NCBI GenBank assembly: GCA_934271715.1
Contig: CAKQRZ010000004.1
Span: forward strand, 62,001 to 126,000
Length of the DNA stretch: 64,000 nt
Reading direction: 5' to 3'
From: an uncultured Alphaproteobacteria bacterium
GTDB lineage: Bacteria; Pseudomonadota; Alphaproteobacteria; RF32; CAG-239
Shown: piece by piece, positions 16,547-23,946 of the stretch
Layout: every line of letters starts with the position of its first letter
Position numbering within the stretch: position 1 is the first letter of the stretch
Made by a program: the position numbers and the translations under genes
The notes under the pieces: model-generated
The model's input: the letters and a program-made list of their open reading frames with translations, nothing else
Database searches by the model: none
Told to the model about the DNA's origin: nothing

Positions 16547-18097
16547 TTATTTTTTTGTTTCATGATAGCTTTTTTCGGTATTGACCTGCCAAATAGCCTT
16601 TTTATCGCTGATTTCTCCCAAAATATGCCGTACCGCCGCAAAAGAAGTCGCCATAGAGTGATCCATATTGTTATAGCGGTGCTGTCCGTTGCGCCCCACG
16701 CAGTAAAGGTTCTCAAACGAATTCAGATATTCTGTCAGCTTGTCAATATTCTTATAGGTGTCAAAATAAGCCGGATAGGCCTTTTTAACGCGCTCTAAAT
16801 GAGAGTCCATCACGTCTTTTTCATCTGAAATAACCCCCATTTTCAAAAGTTCGCTTACGCCCAAAGCCCGCCATTCTGCCGGACTCATGTTCCAATATTC
16901 ATCATTTTCGCGGCAAAAATATTCCAGTCCAATCCAAACCGTTTCCTCCGGTTTTGCCACTAAATACGGCGACCAGTTGTTAAATATCTGGATGCGCCCC
17001 AGTTTTACGCCGGTATCCTGCACATAAATCCAGCAGTCCGGCACAATATTGTTAAGAGTTTTGATTTTGGTTTGATTTTTTAGGTTGAGCTTTTTCAAAA
17101 GCAAGCCGACCGTCACAAAATCGCGGTAAGGCAGACCGCCGGCAATGCGCTCTATTTTGCTGGGAATGCTGTCTATTCCGGCGGCAAGGTCTTTAAGCGG
17201 CATAGATGAAATAACAATATCCGCCGGCATGGTGTATTCTTTGCCGTCTTTAATATAAACAACTTCTTTAAATTCGTTTTTCTTGGTTTTAAATTTTGCA
17301 ACTCTAGCATTTTTAATAATTTTACCGCCCATCTCTTCAATTTTAGCGGCTGCAGTTTCCCAAAGCTGCCCCGGTCCGTATTTTGGATAGCTGAACTCTT
17401 CTATCAGCGAAGTTTCAACCTGTTTGGGCTTTATAAACAGAATTTTGCTGAAAATATCTTTCAAAATTGCCACGATTGACAGCCCTTTGACCCTCTGTGC
17501 ACCCCAGTCGGCAGAAATATCGCGGGGATGACGCCCCCAAAGCTTTTCGGTGTAGCCCTCAAAAAACATGGAATACAGCTTGCGCCCGAAACGGTTGATA
17601 TAAAAGTTTTCCAATGAAGTTTCCGGCAGTTTGCGCAATATCGCAAATATATAGCTGAATCCGGCTTGTGCGGTGGTAAACAGACCCATATTAAAAATAG
17701 TGTTAAGGTTCATCTTTACCGGATAGTCAAAAAATTTGCGTTTGTAATATATGCGGGAAATGCGGCGCCGTTTCAGCATTACAATGTCTTCTTTTTCCGG
17801 ATTCGGTCCCTGCGGATTCAGCTCAAAAACACGTCCGGTTTTAATATCGTCCAGCGAGGGAGCGCCCTGCAAGGGCATAAGATTGTTCCACCAGTCGGTA
17901 ACCTCTTGGTCTTTAGAAAAAAACCTGTGGCCGCCGATATCCATTCTATTTCCGTTATAGCGTACGGTGCGTGAAATTCCGCCTATGGCGTCGCTTTCTT
18001 CTAAAATAGTTACCTGATAGTCTTTAGATTTTTTCAAAAGTTCAAAACCGGCGGTCAAACCGGCAGGACCGGCTCCTATAATTACAACTTTTTTCAT
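16547..18097 (-). CDS. NAD(P)/FAD-dependent amine-oxidase-like oxidoreductase (UDP-galactopyranose-mutase-like)
   Basis: Flavoprotein of about 516 residues. The N-terminal FAD Rossmann motif is VVIIGAGPAGLTAGFELL, followed by EESDAIGGISRTV and DIGGHRFFSKDQEV, an arrangement found in protoporphyrinogen-oxidase/UDP-galactopyranose-mutase-like enzymes of glycan pathways. The C-terminal FAD motif NLYCVGRNGQHRYNNMDHS is also present. The ATG at 18097 has an AAAGGAG site immediately before it; an earlier ATG at 18112 overlaps that site and is rejected. The substrate cannot be read from sequence. It is divergent from the zinc-ribbon gene at 18245. Confidence 0.8.
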   Translation of the reverse strand: MKKVVIIGAGPAGLTAGFELLKKSKDYQVTILEESDAIGGISRTVRYNGNRMDIGGHRFFSKDQEVTDWWNNLMPLQGAPSLDDIKTGRVFELNPQGPNPEKEDIVMLKRRRISRIYYKRKFFDYPVKMNLNTIFNMGLFTTAQAGFSYIFAILRKLPETSLENFYINRFGRKLYSMFFEGYTEKLWGRHPRDISADWGAQRVKGLSIVAILKDIFSKILFIKPKQVETSLIEEFSYPKYGPGQLWETAAAKIEEMGGKIIKNARVAKFKTKKNEFKEVVYIKDGKEYTMPADIVISSMPLKDLAAGIDSIPSKIERIAGGLPYRDFVTVGLLLKKLNLKNQTKIKTLNNIVPDCWIYVQDTGVKLGRIQIFNNWSPYLVAKPEETVWIGLEYFCRENDEYWNMSPAEWRALGVSELLKMGVISDEKDVMDSHLERVKKAYPAYFDTYKNIDKLTEYLNSFENLYCVGRNGQHRYNNMDHSMATSFAAVRHILGEISDKKAIWQVNTEKSYHETKK

Positions 18098-18244
18098 GGC
18101 GGCTCCTTTCATATTTATACATCACTATAGCCTGCCAAAATTTACAGATTCGTTAATAATTTAAATTGTTTATAAAATCTCTTGCCTTTTATCAGCAAAA
18201 AAACTAAATAAAATATTAGGACGAACCATAAACAAGGATATAAA

Positions 18245-18646
18245 ATGAAAAAAGTATTTTGCTTTAATTGCCAAAAAGATGTAACTCCGCTTAAGTTTTT
18301 GAAATGGCAGTTTTGCCCGCATTGCCTGCACCGCACCAAAGATACCGGCGAGGGCTTGTATTTGGTTTGCGACAAGTGCGGAGCTAATATTCCGGTGGAT
18401 TCATTTTATTGCCTGAAATGCGGACACGGAGTAAACGGACACGCCGATAATGAGGCGGTTGCTTTGCTTCCGGAAAGAAATTTCTGGCTTAAATGGCTGC
18501 AGGAAACCGGCTTGTTTGCTTTTTCAATTTTGCTGGCGGCCGGAATTTTATATGTTTCGGTTTATTTCTTGCTGGCGGTTTTGGCTTTTGTGTTGGTTTT
18601 GGGGCTGGGCTGCATGATTTACAGCGGCATAAAGCAAAAGTTTTGA
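18245..18646 (+). CDS. Double zinc-ribbon membrane protein
   Basis: A 133-residue protein with two zinc-ribbon pairs, CFNC...CPHC (residues ~6-27) and CDKC...CLKC (~42-59), then two closely spaced hydrophobic helices (about 83-125) and a short basic tail. The arrangement suggests a cytoplasmic metal-binding head on an inner-membrane hairpin. A ribosome site (AAGGAT) precedes the ATG. A strong terminator follows at 18660. Function not recognised. Confidence 0.75.
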   Translation: MKKVFCFNCQKDVTPLKFLKWQFCPHCLHRTKDTGEGLYLVCDKCGANIPVDSFYCLKCGHGVNGHADNEAVALLPERNFWLKWLQETGLFAFSILLAAGILYVSVYFLLAVLAFVLVLGLGCMIYSGIKQKF

Positions 18647-18659
18647 TGAGTTGAATAAT

Positions 18660-18697
18660 AAAAAAGACCGATTTTATAAAACCGGTCTTTTTTATTA
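18660..18697. terminator. Bidirectional terminator
   Basis: AAAAAGACCG-TTTT pairs with AAAAC-CGGTCTTTTT between the convergent genes at 18245 and 18711. Confidence 0.85.
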
Positions 18698-18710
18698 TGT
18701 CTTTATTATG

Positions 18711-19121
18711 TCAGTAACACAAAAATGCTACTATTGCACAAGCCAGCGAAGCAATTCCAAAAAATCGGCTCGCTAATTTTGTTTGGTCTGAATGGTTGGC
18801 ATTAACAGCAAAGGCAATCGCAATTATAAGGCATAAAACCGTAAGCGATGAAAACATAGCAAAAAAAGTATGGCCTTTTTCTTCTTTTTTCGGCTCGTCT
18901 GGTTTGTCAATAACCGGAGTTTTGCCGACTTCATCATCCTTAACAAGCTGAATGTTTTTTACGGTATTTGCTGATGATGTTTGAGGCTGCGCTTCTAAAG
19001 CAACTTCTTTAGCCACCATTTCAGCTTCATTCTGCAGAAAGTATTTTTGTATCAAAACCACACAGCCGATACCAAAAACAGTTCCCAAAATGAACACGAT
19101 TAAAAAATAAAAATTCTTCAT
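18711..19121 (-). CDS. Hypothetical membrane protein with two TM regions
   Basis: About 136 residues from the ATG at 19121 (MKNFYFLIVFILG...). A longer frame opens at 19187 but would include the promoter, so 19121 is preferred. It has one N-terminal membrane helix, a hydrophilic Glu/Lys/Pro-rich middle, then two hydrophobic stretches at the C-terminus (TFFAMFSSLTVLCLIIAIAF and the last 20 residues). No Shine-Dalgarno sequence is visible. Not recognised. Confidence 0.6.
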   Translation of the reverse strand: MKNFYFLIVFILGTVFGIGCVVLIQKYFLQNEAEMVAKEVALEAQPQTSSANTVKNIQLVKDDEVGKTPVIDKPDEPKKEEKGHTFFAMFSSLTVLCLIIAIAFAVNANHSDQTKLASRFFGIASLACAIVAFLCY

Positions 19122-19166
19122 AAGAATAAAAATTAACGGGTTCAAAATAATTTTAAATGTAACGTA

Positions 19167-19195
19167 ATTGTATATGTTTTTTGTCAATAAGTCAA
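19167..19195 (-). promoter_or_regulatory. Promoter of the 19121 gene
   Basis: On the minus strand, TTGACT (19195-19190), a 17-bp spacer and TACAAT (19172-19167). Confidence 0.6.
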
Positions 19196-19290
19196 TAAAA
19201 ACCTGTTGATTTTTTTAAATTTTTAATTTTAGTTGTATGTATGCTGAAATTATGTTATAAACAAGCTGAATAATTTTAGGAGATTTTATT

Positions 19291-20067
19291 ATGTATAAAT
19301 TGGTTCTTTTAAGCTTTTTGATTATTTTTTCAGCTCAAGCCGAGGAAACGCAGGACTTTGACTGGCAGAAAACCGTGCAGGAAAAAATGTCTAATCCGGA
19401 GATTCAAGATATGCTGAGCAGCGGTTTTGAAATTAATGATGTAAACAGCGACGGTTTTATTTCTGAAAACGAATATGGTTATTTGCTTAAAAGCATTGAT
19501 ATTGATTTTAATCTGAACGACGAGCAGAAAGCGGCTAAAAAATCCCGTATGCAGGAATATTTTAAGCAGGCCGATAAAAACGGCGATTCCCGCCTTAGCA
19601 AAGAGGAATATTTTGAGGTTTTGCAAAAAGAAACCGAATACGAGGCCAAAGAACGTGTAAAGCAAATGCAGGAACTGGCAAATAAATCTCCCGAAGAAAT
19701 GATGAGAGATTTTAATGAAAAAATGGAAAAGGCTAAAGCTGCCTTAGAAAAATTTCAAGACACATCAGCCGAAGAAATGTCTGATAATATAATCGGCAAT
19801 ATATCTCAGGGTCTGGCCGAAGAAAACTATTTTCAAATGGATAAAGACAAAGACGGCTGCGTAACGGCAGATGAATACGCCGAATATATGGCTGTTTTTT
19901 CTAAAAACGTGGCCGAAAGCAATAAAGACACGATGTCGGATATGCCGGAAGCTGATTGGCGCGAAGTTTATAAAGATGAGAAAAAAGCTAAGGAAAATTG
20001 CTTGACCAAAGAAGAATATATCCGTAATTTTAACGAAATGACCGATATCAGCGATGTAGAAGACTGA
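19291..20067 (+). CDS. Secreted EF-hand calcium-binding protein
   Basis: A 258-residue protein with an N-terminal signal peptide (cleavage after SAQA). EF-hand loops are DVNSDGFISENEY, DKNGDSRLSKEEY and DKDKDGCVTADEY, plus a fourth degenerate one (KENCLTKEEY). The linkers are Glu/Lys-rich helices. The pattern predicts a periplasmic or exported calcium sensor or buffer. An AGGAG ribosome site precedes the ATG. It appears to be a single-gene unit. No homologue with known function is recognised. Confidence 0.82.
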   Translation: MYKLVLLSFLIIFSAQAEETQDFDWQKTVQEKMSNPEIQDMLSSGFEINDVNSDGFISENEYGYLLKSIDIDFNLNDEQKAAKKSRMQEYFKQADKNGDSRLSKEEYFEVLQKETEYEAKERVKQMQELANKSPEEMMRDFNEKMEKAKAALEKFQDTSAEEMSDNIIGNISQGLAEENYFQMDKDKDGCVTADEYAEYMAVFSKNVAESNKDTMSDMPEADWREVYKDEKKAKENCLTKEEYIRNFNEMTDISDVED

Positions 20068-20101
20068 TGTTCTGTTGGTAAATAAATTTTGACAAAAAGG
20101 C

Positions 20102-20130
20102 TTGACAACGGCAAATCTGAGTGTTATACA
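20102..20130 (+). promoter_or_regulatory. Consensus sigma-70 promoter
   Basis: TTGACA (20102-20107), a 17-bp spacer and TATACA (20125-20130). The next ATG (20150) lies about 13 nt from the expected start of the RNA. Confidence 0.75.
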
Positions 20131-20149
20131 AGGCTAAATTTTAATAATT

Positions 20150-20353
20150 ATGGCTGGTATAATTCTATTTTTTACATTTATTCTCGGACTTATAGCAATT
20201 TGCTTGTCCTTGATTTATTTTGAAAAGTTTATAGTTGCCGCGAATATAAGTAATCGGGTTATTGAAATTTTCAGCCGCTTAATAAGGGGAGCCGCTGTAA
20301 GTTTTAATGACTTAGAGAGTACTAATCTCCCTCATATTCGTTCGCCAACTTAA
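20150..20353 (+). CDS. Small single-pass membrane protein without ribosome site
   Basis: A 67-residue frame starting MAGIILFFTFILGLIAICLS, a clear membrane helix, then a short amphipathic region. It follows a near-perfect promoter and starts at AATAATTATGG with no Shine-Dalgarno sequence. The same start context occurs at 20483 and, on the other strand, at 22859. A terminator lies at 20386. A non-coding transcript or a decayed gene cannot be excluded. Confidence 0.5.
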   Translation: MAGIILFFTFILGLIAICLSLIYFEKFIVAANISNRVIEIFSRLIRGAAVSFNDLESTNLPHIRSPT

Positions 20354-20385
20354 GGTTATTCTGGAAATAATCTTTGCCAAAACTA

Positions 20386-20429
20386 TAACCGCATTGTTCT
20401 TTTTTAGGGAACTTTGCGGTTATTTTTTT
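20386..20429 (+). terminator. Terminator hairpin of the CCGCA family
   Basis: TAACCGCA (20386-20393) pairs with TGCGGTTA (20415-20422), with inner GTTC/GAAC and a T7 tail. Confidence 0.8.
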
Positions 20430-20430
20430 A

Positions 20431-20459
20431 TTGACAATATATGCAGCCGGTATTATATC
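20431..20459 (+). promoter_or_regulatory. Consensus sigma-70 promoter
   Basis: TTGACA (20431-20436), a 17-bp spacer and TATATC (20454-20459), immediately behind the terminator. Confidence 0.75.
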
Positions 20460-20482
20460 TTTTAGCGTTAAATTCAATAATT

Positions 20483-20701
20483 ATGGTTAATCTTTTTGTA
20501 TTTCTATTTTATGCGATTCTCGCAATCCTTTTAGTAAAAGGATTAGAATCAAAAGGTGACACAGTTGTTGATAAGGTAGAAACTCAGAAGATGAAAGACA
20601 GTTCAGCTAGGAGAATTGTAAAGAAGTCTTTGAGTTTCGGTAGAATTTTAGGTATGTTGAACCGTCCTAATACGAACCTTATCCGTGCGCCTATGTGTTG
20701 A
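20483..20701 (+). CDS. Small single-pass membrane protein, possibly frameshifted at the 3' end
   Basis: The frame is open from 20441, but the promoter -10 box lies at 20454-20459, so the ATG at 20483 is the likely start, in the same AATAATTATGG context as the 20150 gene. It encodes one membrane helix (MVNLFVFLFYAILAILLVKG) and a basic tail of about 50 residues ending IRAPMC. Near 20690 the +2 frame continues YVLRDVADDKSVGYANPVVD before a stop at 20752, which reads like a natural C-terminus, so a single-base shift may have cut the gene. From 20755 to 21026 I see only a hairpin at 20812-20848 and no gene. Confidence 0.45.
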   Translation: MVNLFVFLFYAILAILLVKGLESKGDTVVDKVETQKMKDSSARRIVKKSLSFGRILGMLNRPNTNLIRAPMC

Positions 20702-21026
20702 GGGACGTTGCTGATGATAAGTCTGTCGGTTATGCGAATCCGGTCGTTGATTAGTATTTAGTAATAATGCGCTTTAGAGCTTATAATTACATTAAATAAT
20801 CCGGATTTTGAGCCTAATTCAAAAAGTTAATTTTGAGTTAGGCTGCGCAAACGAATGTGCAAAGCGGTCAGGAACAGTTTGATAGCTTGTACAATTACAA
20901 AGAATATCAATGCAGAATGACAGATTGATTTCTGTTTACTGGATTTTATTAACTGACGCAAGGACTTAGGCTCCCCATAAGTTAATCAGCAAAGTTTTTA
21001 ACAATTTTAAATTTATAAACGAAAAA

Positions 21027-21070
21027 TAACCGCAGCGTTCTTGACTGAACCCTGCGGTTATCGCTTTTTT
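21027..21070 (+). terminator. Terminator hairpin of the CCGCA family
   Basis: TAACCGCAG (21027-21035) pairs with CTGCGGTTA (21052-21060), with inner GTTC/GAAC and a T6 tail. No clear gene ends here. Confidence 0.7.
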
Positions 21071-21244
21071 AATGATATTGCACTAATTGCCGTCATAAAC
21101 AAAATAATAATAGGGAAAGCTTTTCTATATTTTTTTAATCTGGAAGCGTGTAAAAAAAACAGCTGTTTAATTTATGTTTTTTGTGCATTTTTTAACTTTT
21201 TCTAGTTAATATAAGAGAAGTTAATCTGTTATTTAGGTGTAAAA

Positions 21245-21719
21245 ATGAAAAAGTTTTTAATTTTGCTGTTAATGAGCTTATTTAGTTTTTCAGCGTTTGC
21301 TGTAGAAACAAATAAAGATTATAATGAATACGAAAAGATAACTGAGGCCATTAAAAATAATCCGAATCAAGCTATTAAACAGCTCAAAAAAATGATTGAT
21401 ACAAATGATTCCGCTGCGATTGAATATTTAATATTGCAGAGTATCTATCATCCTATTTAAAATTGACTGATTCGCAAGGGAATGATGTTTATGATTATTT
21501 GCGAGGTTCTGTGCCTTATGGAACATCTTCTGAGCCGAAAAATGAAAACTTAACATCAGAACAAGTTGAGAAATTTGCAGAATTTTTGAAAAATTATGAA
21601 AAAGAACATTCAGATGCTCAAACTCCTAATATTCGGGAAAAAAGTTGTCTGTAGTTTATTTAGACGGTAAAATTTATTTATCGCAAGGCAATAGCAGAGG
21701 CAATTTTTTGACCGAATAA
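21245..21719 (+). pseudogene. Secreted protein gene broken by two frameshifts
   Basis: Starts with a good signal peptide (MKKFLILLLMSLFSFSAFA) in frame from 21245 to a stop at 21458. The coding sense then continues in another frame (YLKLTDSQGNDVYDYLRGS...) to 21654, and in a third frame (LSVVYLDGKIYLSQGNSRGN) to a stop at 21717. The second shift falls in a run of A residues. Joined, the product would be about 155 residues; the middle resembles one ankyrin-type unit. Real decay is likely, but homopolymer sequencing error is possible for the second shift. Confidence 0.6.
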
Positions 21720-21724
21720 AGTTC

Positions 21725-21753
21725 TTTACTTTCTTTAGGGCATAAGCTATAAA
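21725..21753 (+). promoter_or_regulatory. Promoter of the pilin-leader RNA, copy 3
   Basis: TTTACT (21725-21730), a 17-bp spacer and TATAAA (21748-21753), placing RNA start at about 21760, the base of the first hairpin. Confidence 0.55.
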
Positions 21754-21759
21754 ATTTAC

Positions 21760-21963
21760 AGGCATAGAGATATGCTTAGGGCGTCAGAAACCCTTTTAAT
21801 CGTAATCAGTCACTTGCATAAGTGACTTTAAACTGTTTATGCCGATTTCTGTTTTGGACGGATGTCGGTTAAATAAGGCATAAGCCGAATAGGCCGAGCC
21901 GTTTTACGATTACGATTTACGGTTTCTGAACATCCGCCCGCCTATATAGCGGGTTTTGTTTTT
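21760..21963 (+). ncRNA. Structured RNA element upstream of pilin copy 3
   Basis: In order: hairpin GCATA-GAGA-TATGC (21762-21775). Hairpin AGGG...CCCT, whose loop TCAGAAACC (21784-21792) pairs with GGTTTCTGA (21921-21929). AATCGTAATC (21798-21807) with GATTACGATT (21908-21917). Hairpin GTCACTT-gcat-AAGTGAC (21809-21826). TATGCC/GGCATA (21838-21843 with 21877-21882) enclosing CCGA/TCGG. Then AACATCCG and the terminator CCCGC-ctatata-GCGGG with TTTTGTTTTT (21937-21963). The pilin ribosome site is at 21977. The same order of parts and two conserved sequence blocks occur at 10841-11021 (-). Confidence 0.6.
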
Positions 21964-21990
21964 GTGTGCAATTTTGGGAGGTTTAGAAAT

Positions 21991-22626
21991 ATGAAAAATC
22001 AACGTGGCCGCAGTATGATAGAAATGCTGGGAGTTCTGGCGATTATCGGCGTTCTCTCAGTCGGTGGTATTGCCGGATATTCCAAAGCTATGGAACATTT
22101 TAAACTTAATAAAGCTATTAGCGAATACAGCTATTTAATTTATGGATTGTTGGAGCATCTTACAGATTTGAAAAATGTTTCTAAAAATGGAACAGCTGGT
22201 AGGCAGTATGGGTTGACAGATATTGTGGAGGCGGCAAATTTAGTGCCGAAAACTTGGATAAGAGACAGCAGCACCGATTTTCATGACCCAAATGGAAATT
22301 ATATCAGAGTTTTTTCTGCTGACGGGCGTGTAGTTATAGATATGTATTTAGGCAGTTTTCAAATCGTTGATAATAAATCAGCTTCAACAGCATTTTCTCC
22401 AAAATTATGTTCGCGGATTATGCAGGATATTGTGCAACCATTAGCTTCTGTTTTATATGTTGCATGGTTTACAAATGATAGCGGAAAATATTATTATTGG
22501 GGCGAATCTTACTGTTTTGCAAATCAAAAATGCATACGAGATTTAACCTTGCAAGAAATTAACAGCGCATGTAAATCATGCACAAAAGAAGCAGGTAAAG
22601 TTTGCGGACTTATTTTAGCGTTTTGA
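21991..22626 (+). CDS. Type IV pilin-like protein, copy 3
   Basis: A 211-residue prepilin-like protein with leader MKNQRG before RSMIEMLGVLAIIGVL. The ATG at 21991 has a GGGAGG site at 21977. Protein similarity to copies 1 and 2 runs along the whole length (EYSYLI-x-GLLEHL, VIDMYLG, ASTAFSPK-x-C, C-terminal CGLIL-x-F), but the DNA is clearly diverged, so it is an older paralogue. Cysteine positions are conserved. A structured RNA with a terminator precedes it. Pilin or pseudopilin by motif; role unknown. Confidence 0.82.
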   Translation: MKNQRGRSMIEMLGVLAIIGVLSVGGIAGYSKAMEHFKLNKAISEYSYLIYGLLEHLTDLKNVSKNGTAGRQYGLTDIVEAANLVPKTWIRDSSTDFHDPNGNYIRVFSADGRVVIDMYLGSFQIVDNKSASTAFSPKLCSRIMQDIVQPLASVLYVAWFTNDSGKYYYWGESYCFANQKCIRDLTLQEINSACKSCTKEAGKVCGLILAF

Positions 22627-22664
22627 AAAAAGCCTCAAAATTAGTATTACACTAGCTTTGAGGC
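22622..22664 (-). terminator. Terminator of the 22674 gene
   Basis: On the minus strand GCCTCAAA pairs with TTTGAGGC and is followed by a T-run; it overlaps the stop of pilin copy 3. Confidence 0.75.
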
Positions 22665-22673
22665 ACCTTAAAT

Positions 22674-22859
22674 TTATTTTACGCACATGCAATAAATTGT
22701 TATTACAATCATTGCAATAGCGTACCATTTCGTTATTTTCCAAGAAGTTTTTTTATCTTCTTCATAACGGTTTTCATATTCTACCTTGTTTGTCATTTCA
22801 AGTAATCCAAGATAAATGAATGTGCAAACCAAAATCGCTATAAAATAAGCAGCTGCCAT
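22674..22859 (-). CDS. Small two-helix membrane protein without ribosome site
   Basis: A 61-residue protein: membrane helix (MAAAYFIAILVCTFIYLGLL), a charged loop of about 20 residues, and a second helix (AIAMIVITIYCMC) with a short basic end. The start context AATAATTATGG is the same as at 20150 and 20483. A consensus promoter and a terminator bracket it, so transcription as a single short unit is well supported. Function unknown. Confidence 0.55.
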   Translation of the reverse strand: MAAAYFIAILVCTFIYLGLLEMTNKVEYENRYEEDKKTSWKITKWYAIAMIVITIYCMCVK

Positions 22860-22893
22860 AATTATTGAAAATTAAAAATAAATAATTGCTATA

Positions 22894-22922
22894 AGTATAA
22901 TAAAACATCAGGATATTGTCAA
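22894..22922 (-). promoter_or_regulatory. Consensus promoter of the 22859 gene
   Basis: On the minus strand TTGACA (22922-22917), a 17-bp spacer and TATACT (22899-22894). Confidence 0.75.
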
Positions 22923-22982
22923 TTTATCTATTTTGCAGTTTTATGTAATATTTCTATTTTGGAATAACATTTATCTATTTAA

Positions 22983-23012
22983 AACAAAAAAAAGCGCCTT
23001 AAAAGGCGCTTA
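22983..23012 (-). terminator. Terminator of the restriction-modification operon
   Basis: AAGCGCCTT pairs with AAGGCGCTT, followed on the minus strand by a run of eight T residues. Confidence 0.85.
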
Positions 23013-23091
23013 TCATAAATGGTGTGCGATACTGTGCGCGTATCGGACTAAAAATTATGAAGATTATATGCAATTGGGATATATTTTTGTG

Positions 23092-23946
23092 CTATACACA
23101 TAAATCTAAAGGTAAATCGGATATATCTTTTAATCTTTTTCCCTGTATTAAAACATTTAACATTTCTAAAGCATCTTCTGCATGTGTCTTTCTTACCGAT
23201 TCAATTAATTCATACAGCGCAAAATGATATACACAATCGATATCTCCTGTACCTAAAGCCAAAGATGATAATCTAGAAGGAAGTGGTTCTCCTGTTACTA
23301 CAACAATATGAGGAAGATGACCTTTTCTATTTCTAATTAGGTTTAATGCTTCTGTTCGACTATTCTGTGCTCTATCTGTTCGTATAGTCCACTTTGCTGA
23401 TATTGAGGCATGTAAAATAGGCTTTCCTCCATTACTTTTTCTTAAATCTGCAGATTTTGCCAAATTATTATTAATAATTGGTTGTGGAGAATTAATCTCA
23501 TCATCATTATATAATTCTCTATAAACGATAACGTCAGGTGAAACCATATAATCATTTCCAAGAGCTGCTGCTAATTGAGAATTTGTTTTTGTTAGTTCAT
23601 TTAAATAACATAAATGTTCATACTGCGCAAAATCAGATGTCTTTAATTTATTATTATTTCCAAGTTTGATAATTTTCCACTTTCCAGGACGAATATGTTG
23701 TAAATAAGGAAAAGTATTTTGCAAAAATGTCATATTACACTCTTCAAATTTCTTCCCAGAAGTTTGTCCAAGTGCTTTTTCCTGAACAGAAGCTAATAGT
23801 ATATCAGTTATTCCTTTTGCGATGGATATTGATATTTTACTACTACGGTCTGCATTTGAAGGAATATTGTCTTTATCAATTGTTAATATACTATCTAACA
23901 AATCTTTATGATACTGTTTTCGTGCTTGCGCAATCAAGAAATCCAT
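23092..23946 (-). CDS. Type II restriction endonuclease, NgoMIV family (predicted GCCGGC)
   Basis: A 284-residue protein that I recognise as close to R.NgoMIV (286 aa). It has the family's blocks SNADRSS, GQTSGKKFE, LQHIRPGKW, PDVIV, HASISAKWTIR-T-DRAQN, IRNRKGHLPHIVVVT and GTGDIDCVYHFALYEL. Residues matching the NgoMIV active site (E70, D140, K187, E201) occur here exactly two positions lower: E68, D138, K185, E199. The DNA-contacting Arg/Asp/Arg set is also kept (R189, D191, R192). G^CCGGC cutting is therefore predicted. Its start overlaps the end of the methyltransferase by 41 bp. The pair looks more AT-rich than its neighbours. Confidence 0.93.
   Translation of the reverse strand: MDFLIAQARKQYHKDLLDSILTIDKDNIPSNADRSSKISISIAKGITDILLASVQEKALGQTSGKKFEECNMTFLQNTFPYLQHIRPGKWKIIKLGNNNKLKTSDFAQYEHLCYLNELTKTNSQLAAALGNDYMVSPDVIVYRELYNDDEINSPQPIINNNLAKSADLRKSNGGKPILHASISAKWTIRTDRAQNSRTEALNLIRNRKGHLPHIVVVTGEPLPSRLSSLALGTGDIDCVYHFALYELIESVRKTHAEDALEMLNVLIQGKRLKDISDLPLDLCV

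Noticed and set aside
20755..21026. Gene in the gap after the 20483 frame
   Set aside because: Only a hairpin at 20812-20848 is visible; no frame with a plausible start, composition or ribosome site.
23018..23048. tRNA 3'-end-like string (AAATGGTG...ATCGGACT) left of the restriction genes, a possible attachment-site partner of tRNA-Thr
   Set aside because: Only two 8-base pieces match, with different spacing (17 against 12 bases), and no tRNA fold can be drawn.
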